Origin: Winogradskyella echinorum
Lineage (GTDB): Bacteria > Bacteroidota > Bacteroidia > Flavobacteriales > Flavobacteriaceae
Assembly (NCBI RefSeq): GCF_014297365.1
Contig: NZ_JACOQD010000002.1
Coordinates: 868,001 to 932,000 of the forward strand
Direction: 5' to 3'
DNA: 64,000 nt
The notes under the pieces were generated by a model. That model did not search any database and was not told the origin of the DNA. It was given only the letters and a program-made list of their open reading frames with translations. Positions 41,220 through 49,937 of this stretch are shown piece after piece; within the stretch, counting starts at the first letter, position 1, and every line of letters starts with the position of its first letter. A program made the translations under genes and the position numbers.

Positions 41220-41909
41220 ATGAGTGACAACGTCATTGAGATTAGAGGTATCATTAGAGATTTTAAATTAGGACAAGAAATTGTTCATGTTTTAAAGGGT
41301 ATAGATTTAGATATAAAACGTGGCGAATATGTTGCTATAATGGGACCTTCTGGTTCTGGTAAATCTACCTTAATGAATTTGCTAGGTTGTTTAGATACAC
41401 CAACTGACGGCAGCTATAATTTAAATGGAAAAGATGTAAGTAAAATGTCTGATGATGAGTTAGCTGATATTAGAAATACCGAAATTGGATTTGTATTTCA
41501 AACCTTTAACTTACTGCCGAGAACGACTGCTTTAGATAATGTAGCATTGCCAATGGTATATGCAGGCGCCTCTAAAAAACAGCGTGTAGAAAGAGCCACT
41601 GAAGTACTTACAGATGTAGGTTTAGCAGACCGAATGGATCATAAACCCAACCAACTTTCTGGAGGTCAACGTCAGCGAGTAGCAGTAGGTAGAGCTTTAG
41701 TAAATAAGCCTTCTATTATCTTAGCAGATGAACCTACAGGAAACTTAGACTCTAAAACAGGAACTGAAATCATGGCACTATTCGATCAAATTCATGCTTC
41801 AGGAAACACTGTAATTATGGTAACCCACGAAGAAGATATCGCTGCACATGCCAAACGTGTTATACGTTTGCGAGATGGTGTCATTGAAAGTGATACTTTT
41901 AATGATTAG
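41220..41909 (+). CDS. ABC transporter ATPase, MacB/LolD type
   Basis: 229 aa from ATG 41220; a longer frame starts at TTG 41184 but lies over a promoter-like TATCTTGC. Walker [21 protein letters not shown]-loop [18 protein letters not shown], signature [15 protein letters not shown], Walker [17 protein letters not shown]. This set defines MacB/LolD ATPases. No permease gene is adjacent. Confidence 0.88.
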   Translation: MSDNVIEIRGIIRDFKLGQEIVHVLKGIDLDIKRGEYVAIMGPSGSGKSTLMNLLGCLDTPTDGSYNLNGKDVSKMSDDELADIRNTEIGFVFQTFNLLPRTTALDNVALPMVYAGASKKQRVERATEVLTDVGLADRMDHKPNQLSGGQRQRVAVGRALVNKPSIILADEPTGNLDSKTGTEIMALFDQIHASGNTVIMVTHEEDIAAHAKRVIRLRDGVIESDTFND

Positions 41910-41937
41910 TGATTAGTGATTAGTGATTAGTGATTAG
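41903..41937 (+). repeat. 7-bp tandem repeat TGATTAG x5
   Basis: Five exact TGATTAG units begin inside the last codons of the ABC ATPase gene; the first unit supplies its TAG stop. The 7-bp period places TGA or TAG in all three frames. Confidence 0.92.
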
Positions 41938-42005
41938 AAAGTATAAAAACCATTACTAAACTATTCTTAAAACTACTTTCAACTTGCTATCTTAGATATA
42001 ACTAT

Positions 42006-42491
42006 ATGACTTTAGATATTTTAGATGATTATTTTAGTTCTAAGAATAAATATTCTAATTTTTGGAGATGGTCTATTTTTTCACTTTGTATAATTAATCT
42101 TTTAAGTATTTTTCAATTAGTAGAATTGCCAAATTCTATTAAAACCTTATTATTTGGTCTAATTTGTCTTTTTCTTCTGGGAAATTCATTTAGCCACAAG
42201 ATTTTTAAAAGAGTAGGTAAACTTGAATGTATAGACAATAAGTTCATTATTAAACTTCACGATAAATCCGAATATATAGAATTAACTGATGTTAAACACA
42301 TAAAAATCTCAAACATACAACCAAATGATTACATGTTAACTTTTGATTCTGGGAAAGATGTAAGAGTTGAAATCAAATCAGAAAAACTCGATAACTTTAA
42401 ATCATTTTGCGAGAAAAATAACATTGAAATCATTAAAGATAGTTTAATAAGAAATTTGAAATCATTTTTTAGTAAAGAAAAATCTTATTAA
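42006..42491 (+). CDS. Hypothetical membrane protein, 161 aa
   Basis: Two hydrophobic helices (about residues 22-38 and 46-64) precede a soluble domain of about 90 residues with alternating strands (FIIKLHDKSEYIELTDVKHI). The layout resembles the 982-1482 protein. No family recognised. Confidence 0.6.
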   Translation: MTLDILDDYFSSKNKYSNFWRWSIFSLCIINLLSIFQLVELPNSIKTLLFGLICLFLLGNSFSHKIFKRVGKLECIDNKFIIKLHDKSEYIELTDVKHIKISNIQPNDYMLTFDSGKDVRVEIKSEKLDNFKSFCEKNNIEIIKDSLIRNLKSFFSKEKSY

Positions 42492-42680
42492 AATTCATAT
42501 CTCATTTCATATGTTCTTCTTGGGTAATATAATCGAAGAATGCAGATTTAAGATTATTATAGTCAATTTATTAAAAAACCCAATCAACATATCCTCTATT
42601 ACAGTTTTAAATCTTTGCGTCTCTACGACTTTACGAGAAAAACTTCAAACTTCTAGCTACTAACTTCAAACCATATTCAT
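42492..42680. other. Intergenic spacer, nothing recognised
   Basis: AT-rich stretch before the adenosyltransferase gene. It contains a short AACTTCAAAC(TT) motif repeated near 42645 and 42662 that recalls the GAAGTTT satellite, but no ORF or RNA gene. Confidence 0.5.
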
Positions 42681-42688
42681 TAACTTTG
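42681..42688 (+). promoter_or_regulatory. -7 element TAACTTTG, leaderless start
   Basis: A perfect TANNTTTG ends only 5 bp before the ATG of the adenosyltransferase gene. Transcription would begin at or next to the start codon, implying a leaderless message. Confidence 0.5.
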
Positions 42689-42693
42689 TTAGC

Positions 42694-43269
42694 ATGAAAG
42701 TCTACACAAAAACAGGAGATAAAGGTACTACTGCCCTATTTGGTGGCACACGTGTACCAAAGCATCATATTCGCATAGAAAGCTACGGAACCATTGATGA
42801 GCTTAACTCGCATATTGGTTTAATAAGAGATCAAGATATAGACCAACTGTATAAGAACACACTAATGCACATACAAGATCGGCTATTTACTGTTGGTGCT
42901 ATCTTGGCAACAGACCCAGAAAAAGCAACATTAAAAAATGGCAAAGACCGATTAAACATTCCTAAAATTTCTAATGAGGATATTGAGCGTTTAGAAAAGG
43001 AAATGGATAACATGGAAGACAGTTTACCACCGATGACGCACTTTGTTTTACCAGGAGGTCATCAAACGGTGTCATTCTGTCACATCGCACGTACTGTTTG
43101 CCGGAGAGCCGAGCGTTTGGCGTCGCATCTCAACGACCTAGAACCATTTCAGCCCGAAACTTTAATGTACATCAATAGACTTTCTGACTACCTTTTTGTA
43201 TTGGCACGGAAGTTGTCACATGATTTACAAGCTGAAGAAATAAAATGGATTCCTAATAAAGAATCATAA
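42694..43269 (+). CDS. Cob(I)alamin adenosyltransferase (PduO type)
   Basis: 191 aa. ATP-binding YTKTGDKGTTALFGG at the N-terminus, SYGTIDELNSHIGL near 30 and VCRRAERL near 130 (catalytic Arg region) are all PduO hallmarks. It transfers the adenosyl group from ATP to cob(I)alamin, making coenzyme B12. Confidence 0.94.
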   Translation: MKVYTKTGDKGTTALFGGTRVPKHHIRIESYGTIDELNSHIGLIRDQDIDQLYKNTLMHIQDRLFTVGAILATDPEKATLKNGKDRLNIPKISNEDIERLEKEMDNMEDSLPPMTHFVLPGGHQTVSFCHIARTVCRRAERLASHLNDLEPFQPETLMYINRLSDYLFVLARKLSHDLQAEEIKWIPNKES

Positions 43270-43467
43270 GACATTTTTTTTACTCAGATTTGGATTATAA
43301 TTGCAATACTTAGTCCGAAGCAAAAGTTGACGATTACACGTTCTTTCAATTAATGACATAACATTTATAAGGGAGCTTTGATTGATTCAAAACACTCAGA
43401 TATAAATGTTTAGCAAGACCGATAAATTAAAATATTTATTAAACAAGCTAATTAATTTGATTTTTTC

Positions 43468-43497
43468 TTGAATTATTCAACTAAAAAATTATTTTTG
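43468..43497 (+). promoter_or_regulatory. Promoter before the DUF2795 gene
   Basis: TTG at 43468-43470, 19 bp, TATTTTTG at 43490-43497. A textbook match to the Bacteroidota consensus, 25 bp before the ATG. The rest of the 43270-43522 spacer holds nothing else I can name. Confidence 0.6.
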
Positions 43498-43522
43498 CAA
43501 AAATTAAATTACACACGCAAAT

Positions 43523-43744
43523 ATGTATTGGACATTAGAATTAGCATCTTATTTAAGTGATGCGCCTTGGCCAGCAACCAAAGATGAGCTTATTGACTAC
43601 GCAATTAGAACAGGAGCACCATTAGAAGTTGTTGAAAATTTACAAGCGATAGAAGATGAAGGAGATTCTTACGACTCTATTGAAGAAATTTGGCCAGACT
43701 ATCCAACCGACGAAGATTACCTCTGGAATGAGGATGAATATTAA
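43523..43744 (+). CDS. DUF2795 family protein, 73 aa
   Basis: Small acidic protein with WTLELASYLSDAPWPATKDE and TGAPLEVVENLQAIEDEG, the pattern of DUF2795 in Bacteroidota. No enzymatic residues evident. It has its own promoter and a strong terminator behind it, so it is a monocistronic unit. Confidence 0.85.
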   Translation: MYWTLELASYLSDAPWPATKDELIDYAIRTGAPLEVVENLQAIEDEGDSYDSIEEIWPDYPTDEDYLWNEDEY

Positions 43745-43760
43745 CATATAAAATTATCAC

Positions 43761-43806
43761 AAAAAAGTCTCTTGCGTTACCTTAACTAAGAGACTTTTTT
43801 TATTTT
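43761..43806 (+). terminator. Rho-independent terminator after the DUF2795 gene
   Basis: AAAAAAGTCTCTT and AAGAGACTTTTTTT form a 13-bp stem around a 14-nt loop and end in a T run. Confidence 0.85.
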
Positions 43807-43935
43807 CGGATGCTTTTTACAAGCATACAACATCTGTTGTATTGTACATAGTTATTGTACTACGCTCAATTCGACAGATTAGAATCATTAAACAAAACAC
43901 AGGTTACCTTAACCAACCTGACCAAAATATATAAC

Positions 43936-46900
43936 ATGGGAATATTAGATAAAGTACTTAAAGTTTTTGTTGGAGATAAATCCAAACAAGATGTAAGTGC
44001 TATTACACCAATTGTAAATAAAATTAAAACTTTTGAAGCCGCACTCGAGGCTTTATCTCACGACGAACTTAGAGCTAAAACAATTGAGTTTAAAGCAAAA
44101 ATTGCTGAAGCCAGAAAACCACTTCAAGATAAAAAAGAAGATCTTTTAACCAAAGCAGAAGTTACTGAAGATATCGATGAGCGCGAAGATATCTATGTAG
44201 AGATCGATAAAATTGAAGATGAAATTTACGATGTTACTGAAGATGTTTTAAATGATATTTTACCCGAAGCTTTTGCCGTAGTTAAAGAAACTGCAAAACG
44301 TTTTGTACACAACACACAGATTTCAGTAACCGCAAATGCTTTTGACCGTGAGATATCGGGCGAACACGACTATGTAACTCTAGAAGGTGACCAAGCTATT
44401 TGGGCAAACTCTTGGGATGCTGCCGGTAAGCCAATTACTTGGGACATGATTCACTACGATGTACAGTTAATTGGTGGTGTAGCAATGCACCAAGGTAAAA
44501 TTGCTGAGATGCAAACTGGTGAAGGTAAAACGTTGGTGGCAACACTACCTGTATATCTTAATGCTTTAGCTGGTAAAGGAGTACACCTTGTTACGGTAAA
44601 CGATTATCTTGCCAAACGAGATAGCGCATGGATGGCTCCAATATTTGAATTCCATGGACTTAGTGTAGATTGTATAGATTACCACACACCAAACTCAGAT
44701 GCACGTCGTAAGGCTTATAACGCAGATATCACTTACGGAACCAATAACGAATTTGGTTTCGATTATCTACGTGATAATATGGCACATTCGCCAGAAGATT
44801 TAGTGCAACGTCCACACCACTACGCTATAGTAGATGAGGTGGATTCTGTATTAGTTGATGATGCACGTACACCGTTAATTATATCTGGTCCAGTTCCAAA
44901 AGGAGACGAACACGAGTTTGATGCCTTAAAACCAAAAGTGCAACAAATTGAAGAAGTACAACGTAAATATTTAGTAGGTGTTTTAGCAGAAGCTAAAAAA
45001 CTAATTGCTGCAGGAGATACAAAAGAAGGTGGTTTTCAATTATTAAGAGCCTACAGAGGTATTCCTAAAAATAAAGCATTAATTAAGTTTTTATCTGAAG
45101 AAGGAATTAAGCAATTGCTTCAAAAAACGGAAAACTTCTACATGCAGGACAACAATAGAGAAATGCCTAAAGTAGATGCAGAACTCTATTATGTTATTGA
45201 CGAAAAAAACAATCAGGTAGAATTATCTGATAAAGGTATAGAATTCCTTTCTGGAGAAGACGATCCAAACTTCTTCGTTATGCCAGAAATGGGAACCGAA
45301 ATCGCAAAAATTGAAGCGATGGGCTTATCCTCTGAAGAAGAAGCAAATCTTAAAGAAGATTTATTTAGAGACTTCGGAATTAAATCGGAACGTATCCATA
45401 CCCTCAATCAATTATTAAAAGCATACGCCTTATTCGAAAAAGACAATCAGTATGTTGTTATGGACAACAAAGTAATGATTGTAGATGAGCAAACGGGTCG
45501 TATTATGGATGGTCGTCGTTACTCGGACGGATTGCACCAAGCGATTGAAGCAAAAGAAAATGTGAAAATTGAAGCGGCTACTCAAACATTCGCAACAGTA
45601 ACACTTCAAAATTATTTTAGAATGTACCGTAAATTATCTGGTATGACAGGTACTGCGGTTACAGAAGCAGGCGAATTCTGGGAAATCTACAAGTTAGATG
45701 TTGTTGAAATTCCTACCAACAGACCTATTGCAAGAGACGATAGAGACGATTTAGTTTACAAAACTAAACGCGAAAAATATAATGCCGTAATTGATGAAGT
45801 TGTAACTCTTTCTAATGCTGGTCGTCCTGTACTTATTGGTACAACCAACGTAGAAATTTCTGAGCTTTTAGGTAAAATGTTGAGCATACGTAAAATAGAT
45901 CATAATGTTTTAAATGCAAAACAACATAAAAAAGAAGCTGAAATTGTTGCACAAGCTGGTAATGCAGGCCAAGTAACCATTGCTACGAACATGGCTGGTC
46001 GTGGTACAGATATTAAATTGAGTGATGAAGTAAAAGCCGCAGGTGGTTTAGCCATTGTAGGTACAGAGCGTCACGATTCGCGTCGTGTAGACAGACAGTT
46101 ACGTGGTAGAGCTGGTCGTCAAGGAGATCCAGGAAGTTCACAATTTTATGTGTCTTTAGAAGATAACTTAATGCGCCTATTCGGTTCGGAGCGTATTGCA
46201 AAGATGATGGATAGAATGGGACTTAAAGAAGGTGAAGTGATACAACACAGTATGATTTCTAAATCTATTGAGCGTGCACAGAAAAAAGTAGAAGAAAATA
46301 ACTTTGGTGTGCGTAAGCGTTTACTAGAATATGATGATGTAATGAATGCACAACGTGAGGTTGTTTACAAACGTCGTCGTAATGCTTTACATGGAGAACG
46401 TCTAAGAGTAGATTTAGCCAACATGATTTACGATACCTCAGAAGGTATTGCAAACAACAATAAGGACGCCAACGACTATAAAAACTTTGAGTTTGAATTA
46501 ATCCGTTATTTCTCAATGTCCTCTCCTATAACTGAAGCAGAATTCAGCAAAATGGGAGCACAAGAAATTGCAGGTGTTATTTATAAAGCTGCTTTTAAGC
46601 ACTACAGAGAAAAAATGCAACGCGCTGCAGATTTAGCATTTCCTGTTATTGAAAATGTATACAATACACAACGAGATAAATTTAAACGAATCGTTGTTCC
46701 ATTTACAGATGGTGTAAAGAATCTTCAAGTTGTAACGGACTTAGAAAAAGCTTACGAAACCAAAGGAACACAGTTAATTAATGATTTTGAAAAGAACATT
46801 ACTTTGGCTATTGTTGATGATGCTTGGAAAGTACATTTACGTAAAATGGATGAGTTAAAGCAATCGGTTCAGTTAGCGGTTCACGAGCAAAAAGACCCAT

Positions 46901-47292
46901 TGTTAATCTATAAGTTTGAGTCTTTTGAGCTATTTAAAGCTATGATAGACCAAGTAAATAAAGATGTTATTTCATTCTTATTTAAAGGTGAAATTCCGCA
47001 AGAAACTGCAAACACTATACAAGAAGCTAGAGCACGTAAAAAAGAGAAATTAGAAACTCAAAAAGACGAAATTCCTAATATGGATGAACGTGCTGCACAA
47101 AGCAGACAAGCTGGTGAAGGTGCTTCTCGTCAACAACAAGTAGTAGAAACAATTGTTAGAGAGCAACCAAAAATTGGACGTAACGATAAAGTAACTATTA
47201 AACATGTAATGAGCGGAGAAAACAAAACCGTAAAATATAAACAAGCCATTCCTTTAATTGATAAAGGAGAATGGGTTTTGGTTAACGATTAG
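43936..47292 (+). CDS. secA: Preprotein translocase ATPase SecA
   Basis: I choose ATG 43936 (MGILDKVLKVFVG), giving 1118 aa; the frame is open 27 codons further. Walker A MQTGEGKTLVATLP, DEVDSVLVDDARTPLIISG, IVDEQTGRIMDGRRYSDGLH and NMAGRGTDIKL are present. Length is typical for Bacteroidota SecA, which carries an insertion in NBD1. The C-terminus (GRNDKVTIKHVMSGENKTVK) starts like the usual zinc motif but lacks its Cys/His residues. Confidence 0.96.
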   Translation: MGILDKVLKVFVGDKSKQDVSAITPIVNKIKTFEAALEALSHDELRAKTIEFKAKIAEARKPLQDKKEDLLTKAEVTEDIDEREDIYVEIDKIEDEIYDVTEDVLNDILPEAFAVVKETAKRFVHNTQISVTANAFDREISGEHDYVTLEGDQAIWANSWDAAGKPITWDMIHYDVQLIGGVAMHQGKIAEMQTGEGKTLVATLPVYLNALAGKGVHLVTVNDYLAKRDSAWMAPIFEFHGLSVDCIDYHTPNSDARRKAYNADITYGTNNEFGFDYLRDNMAHSPEDLVQRPHHYAIVDEVDSVLVDDARTPLIISGPVPKGDEHEFDALKPKVQQIEEVQRKYLVGVLAEAKKLIAAGDTKEGGFQLLRAYRGIPKNKALIKFLSEEGIKQLLQKTENFYMQDNNREMPKVDAELYYVIDEKNNQVELSDKGIEFLSGEDDPNFFVMPEMGTEIAKIEAMGLSSEEEANLKEDLFRDFGIKSERIHTLNQLLKAYALFEKDNQYVVMDNKVMIVDEQTGRIMDGRRYSDGLHQAIEAKENVKIEAATQTFATVTLQNYFRMYRKLSGMTGTAVTEAGEFWEIYKLDVVEIPTNRPIARDDRDDLVYKTKREKYNAVIDEVVTLSNAGRPVLIGTTNVEISELLGKMLSIRKIDHNVLNAKQHKKEAEIVAQAGNAGQVTIATNMAGRGTDIKLSDEVKAAGGLAIVGTERHDSRRVDRQLRGRAGRQGDPGSSQFYVSLEDNLMRLFGSERIAKMMDRMGLKEGEVIQHSMISKSIERAQKKVEENNFGVRKRLLEYDDVMNAQREVVYKRRRNALHGERLRVDLANMIYDTSEGIANNNKDANDYKNFEFELIRYFSMSSPITEAEFSKMGAQEIAGVIYKAAFKHYREKMQRAADLAFPVIENVYNTQRDKFKRIVVPFTDGVKNLQVVTDLEKAYETKGTQLINDFEKNITLAIVDDAWKVHLRKMDELKQSVQLAVHEQKDPLLIYKFESFELFKAMIDQVNKDVISFLFKGEIPQETANTIQEARARKKEKLETQKDEIPNMDERAAQSRQAGEGASRQQQVVETIVREQPKIGRNDKVTIKHVMSGENKTVKYKQAIPLIDKGEWVLVND

Positions 47293-47396
47293 CAAAACCA
47301 TTGATTTTGTCATCCTAAACTTGTTTAAGGATTTCAGAATAAGACCCAAAAACATAAATTTGTTATTCTGAAATTGTTTCAGAAACTAAAAACTAA

Positions 47397-47430
47397 AAAT
47401 CCTGATGCAACCCATCAGGATTTTTTTTAT
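47397..47430 (+). terminator. Rho-independent terminator after secA
   Basis: AAATCCTGATG and CATCAGGATTT form an 11-bp stem with a 5-nt loop and a T run. It lies 105 bp after the secA stop. Confidence 0.85.
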
Positions 47431-47572
47431 GTGTCATACAATGCAGAACCATTTGTTAATTATGTATTGTAATCAATTTAAGTGCGTCATTTTTAGTAAC
47501 TTTAAAATCAAATAGTTATACAAAGCATAGACTTATACAAACTCACATTACACAAAACACTAAGAAAATAAC

Positions 47573-48244
47573 ATGAAAAATTATATCATCACAGCACTTG
47601 CCTTTGCCGGTATTTTAATGTCTTGTAACTCATCGGACAAAACAACCACCACCATTGAAGAAACCTCAGAAGCGGACACTACAATAAACCAAATCGATAA
47701 AAATTTAAAACCTATAGATTCTAACGACGCATTAATTGCAACTGCTTTAATGGCTGCTCCAGAAGCAAGTAGAGCAAACTGTAAAGTTATTGGGTATAAT
47801 TTGGCAGGTGAATTTGTAACCTTAAAAGAAGGAAATAACGAATTTATTGTACTTGCCGACGACCCTAATAAAGAAGGTTTTAGTGCCGCATGTTATCATA
47901 AAGATCTAGAACCATTTATGGCTAGAGGGAGAACTTTAAAAGCAGAAGGAAAGAAACACCAAGAAATTTTTGATATCCGAGAAGCAGAGGTAAAAGCGGG
48001 TAAGCTTAATATACCAACTGGTGCCACCTTGCACATCTACTACGGTAAAAACGTATTGTATAATCCTAAAACCTCTAAAGTAGATGGAGCCAAACTCCGT
48101 TATGTGGTTTATATGCCTTATGCAACATCTGCTTCTACAGGTTTACCAGAAGCACCAGCAGCCTCTAATCATCCATGGATTATGAATCCTGGAACACATA
48201 GAGCACATATTATGATTTCGCCATTAGCAGATGATGGTATGTAG
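47573..48244 (+). CDS. Lipoprotein of unknown function, 223 aa
   Basis: Lipobox ILMSC at residue 18 after a short hydrophobic signal, then a Thr/Glu-rich linker and a domain with RANCKVIGYNLAGEFVTLKE and NHPWIMNPGTHRAHIMI. Family unknown to me. It is the last conventional gene before the cassette array; about 170 bp separate its stop from the first cassette. Confidence 0.65.
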   Translation: MKNYIITALAFAGILMSCNSSDKTTTTIEETSEADTTINQIDKNLKPIDSNDALIATALMAAPEASRANCKVIGYNLAGEFVTLKEGNNEFIVLADDPNKEGFSAACYHKDLEPFMARGRTLKAEGKKHQEIFDIREAEVKAGKLNIPTGATLHIYYGKNVLYNPKTSKVDGAKLRYVVYMPYATSASTGLPEAPAASNHPWIMNPGTHRAHIMISPLADDGM

Positions 48245-48340
48245 TATATAAGATGCTATTAATTCTCAATTCTACTAGAAACAAAAATTTCTGAAATTTG
48301 GTTATAAACAATACTTAATTTTAGTAATTTTAAAATACGA

Positions 48341-48423
48341 TAAACGTGAACATATATTCACCATATCCAGAACATAAAACCGGATAAGAGGAACATATGT
48401 CCTTATATAACGAGTTGTACCAC
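48341..48423. other. Left boundary of the cassette array (attI-like or short attC-like site)
   Basis: An imperfect 19-nt inverted repeat, 48350-48368 against 48382-48400, pairs at 15 of 19 positions with a 13-nt loop. It is followed by TATAACGA and then GTTGTACCAC (48414-48423), the start arm of cassette 1. Position 7 of the stem is again an A.C mismatch, as in the sites downstream. Its sequence otherwise differs from the 13 repeats, so it could be the integration site of the array or a divergent attC. Confidence 0.5.
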
Positions 48424-48425
48424 AT

Positions 48426-49163
48426 ATGACCAAACCATCTCAAATACTGATTTTAATAATGGTTTCTTTCACTCTAATTAATTGTGTGCAGAAAACCGAA
48501 CTAACTGAATTGGAATTTGAACAAAAGGTGTTCTACGAATTATTTCCTGAACTTTCGGACAAAATGTATAATGACATTCGACTAATTCCAACGCCACCAC
48601 CACCTTCACCAAATTATCTGACCGAAAAAGGGTTTGATGCTGAAAATGACTATAATAAAGCACTTGAAAATTGGGAAAAGTCAGATGATTATCGAAATAG
48701 ATTAAATGACTGGAAAAAAAGAAGAGATTCGATAATTAATGACACTACTCTCATTTACATATCTTTTCCTGATTCAATAAACCAATTTGAAAGAGAAGAT
48801 ATGCATGAGCTAATTAATCATTTCAATGACCAAAAACTTGTAGTTGACTCTAAAGACTTTGAATTGAATAGCGGATTTAAAGTGGACTTTGACAATCTAA
48901 AGTCGGATAATAAAAAATTAAGATTTAAACCATTATCTGAATTTCCAGAAAGACGTGAATTTTGGACAACTAAATATGATTTTAATTTTCGAGGTTCAAT
49001 GTCAATTACTCGAATTTTATTTGACAAAACAAAATCTTTCGGAGTGCTGAATACAGGTTTCGTAAAAGGTCGTCTGAATGGAAGTGGTTGTCGAGTTTTT
49101 ATTCGAAAAGACGAAAATGGAAATTGGGTAATTGATAAAATAAAAGGAACTTGGATTTCTTAA
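48426..49163 (+). CDS. Cassette 1: lipoprotein of unknown function, 245 aa
   Basis: Signal with lipobox TLINC at residue 20. A Pro-rich stretch IPTPPPPSPNY (about 54-64) is followed by a charged helical region with many Lys/Asp and then a beta-rich C-terminus (GSMSITRILFDKTKSFGVLN). No family recognised. The ATG is 3 bp after the start arm, and the stop is 7 bp before the end arm. Confidence 0.65.
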   Translation: MTKPSQILILIMVSFTLINCVQKTELTELEFEQKVFYELFPELSDKMYNDIRLIPTPPPPSPNYLTEKGFDAENDYNKALENWEKSDDYRNRLNDWKKRRDSIINDTTLIYISFPDSINQFEREDMHELINHFNDQKLVVDSKDFELNSGFKVDFDNLKSDNKKLRFKPLSEFPERREFWTTKYDFNFRGSMSITRILFDKTKSFGVLNTGFVKGRLNGSGCRVFIRKDENGNWVIDKIKGTWIS

Positions 49164-49170
49164 AAAATAC

Positions 49171-49311
49171 GTGGTACAACAACGTGTATAATTAATTGCT
49201 TTGGCAAGTGTTTATTTGGAAAATTCCTTCGGAATTTTCTCGCGTTCGTTTTTGTTTACTAAATTAGTTGCTTAAACACGCAACTAACCATACACAAAAC
49301 CGTTGTGCACT
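49171..49311. repeat. attC-like site 1 (cassette 1/2)
   Basis: 141 bp. End arm GTGGTACAAC (49171-49180) pairs with the start of cassette 1, not with the other end of this site. Inner stem GTGTATAATTAATTGC / GCAACTAACCATACAC: 13 of 16 pairs, three A.C mismatches. Central hairpin GAAAATTCC-TTC-GGAATTTTC. Closing arm GTTGTGCACT (49302-49311) opens cassette 2. Confidence 0.85.
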
Positions 49312-49347
49312 ATTTGAGGAAACCATTAAGCTTAATTGAAAACAGGA

Positions 49348-49788
49348 ATGAAATTAACTAATGAACAGTTTACAGAAGTTGCTTTTATTTTCGAAAAGGA
49401 GAACGGAAATACTCACTCGGATTTTGAAAAAGGAATAATTGCAGAATCGAAATTTAAAAACTTTGAATCGTCTGAATTAGAACAGATAATTGTTAACGGA
49501 CTTAACTCTGGAATTTATAAAAACGAAGATGAACGAGTTAGCGGATATTGGGCTTTATCAAAAATTTGCAATCAAAATTTGATTGCGGAATATAAGAAAT
49601 GGTTGCGTAAGGAATTAGAAAACGAAAATGGAATTGCGGTTTTTCAAATATTAATCGGACTAGACCGACTTGACGAACCAGCATTTAATAAAAATCGATC
49701 TGGACGTGGTGCGGACGAAATGGAATTGAATTTTAGAGATGCTAAACAGTATTTGATAAATAAAAACAGTGCACAACAACGTGTATAA
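49348..49788 (+). CDS. Cassette 2: hypothetical protein whose stop lies in the attC-like site
   Basis: About 146 aa from ATG 49348 (TTG at 49336 also in frame). Soluble, helical, with RVSGYWALSKICNQNLIAEY recalling a HEAT-type repeat. The last residues (SAQQRV) and the TAA stop are encoded by the end arm and first stem of site 2, so the recombination site forms the protein's C-terminus. Function unknown. Confidence 0.6.
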   Translation: MKLTNEQFTEVAFIFEKENGNTHSDFEKGIIAESKFKNFESSELEQIIVNGLNSGIYKNEDERVSGYWALSKICNQNLIAEYKKWLRKELENENGIAVFQILIGLDRLDEPAFNKNRSGRGADEMELNFRDAKQYLINKNSAQQRV

Positions 49789-49907
49789 TTAATTGCTTGG
49801 TTCACTGCCGACTTACGAAAATTCCGCTGGAATTTTCTATCTGTGATTTGTTTGCTAACTTAGTTGCTGAAACACGCAACTAACCATACACATCGCCGTT
49901 GTGCCTA
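49768..49907. repeat. attC-like site 2 (cassette 2/3)
   Basis: 140 bp. End arm AGTGCACAAC matches cassette 2's start GTTGTGCACT. Inner stem identical to site 1; central hairpin GAAAATTCC-GCT-GGAATTTTC. Closing arm GTTGTGCCTA (49898-49907) opens cassette 3. Confidence 0.85.
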
Positions 49908-49937
49908 ATTTGACAACCAAGACCTAAAGGGAAAAAT

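Noticed and set aside
43855..43935. N-terminal extension of SecA
   Set aside because: SecA homologs begin at MGILDKVLK-type text; the 27 upstream codons carry no conserved sequence.
46013..47244. Several minus-strand ORFs inside secA
   Set aside because: Shadow frames of a long conserved gene with no start context or recognisable protein.
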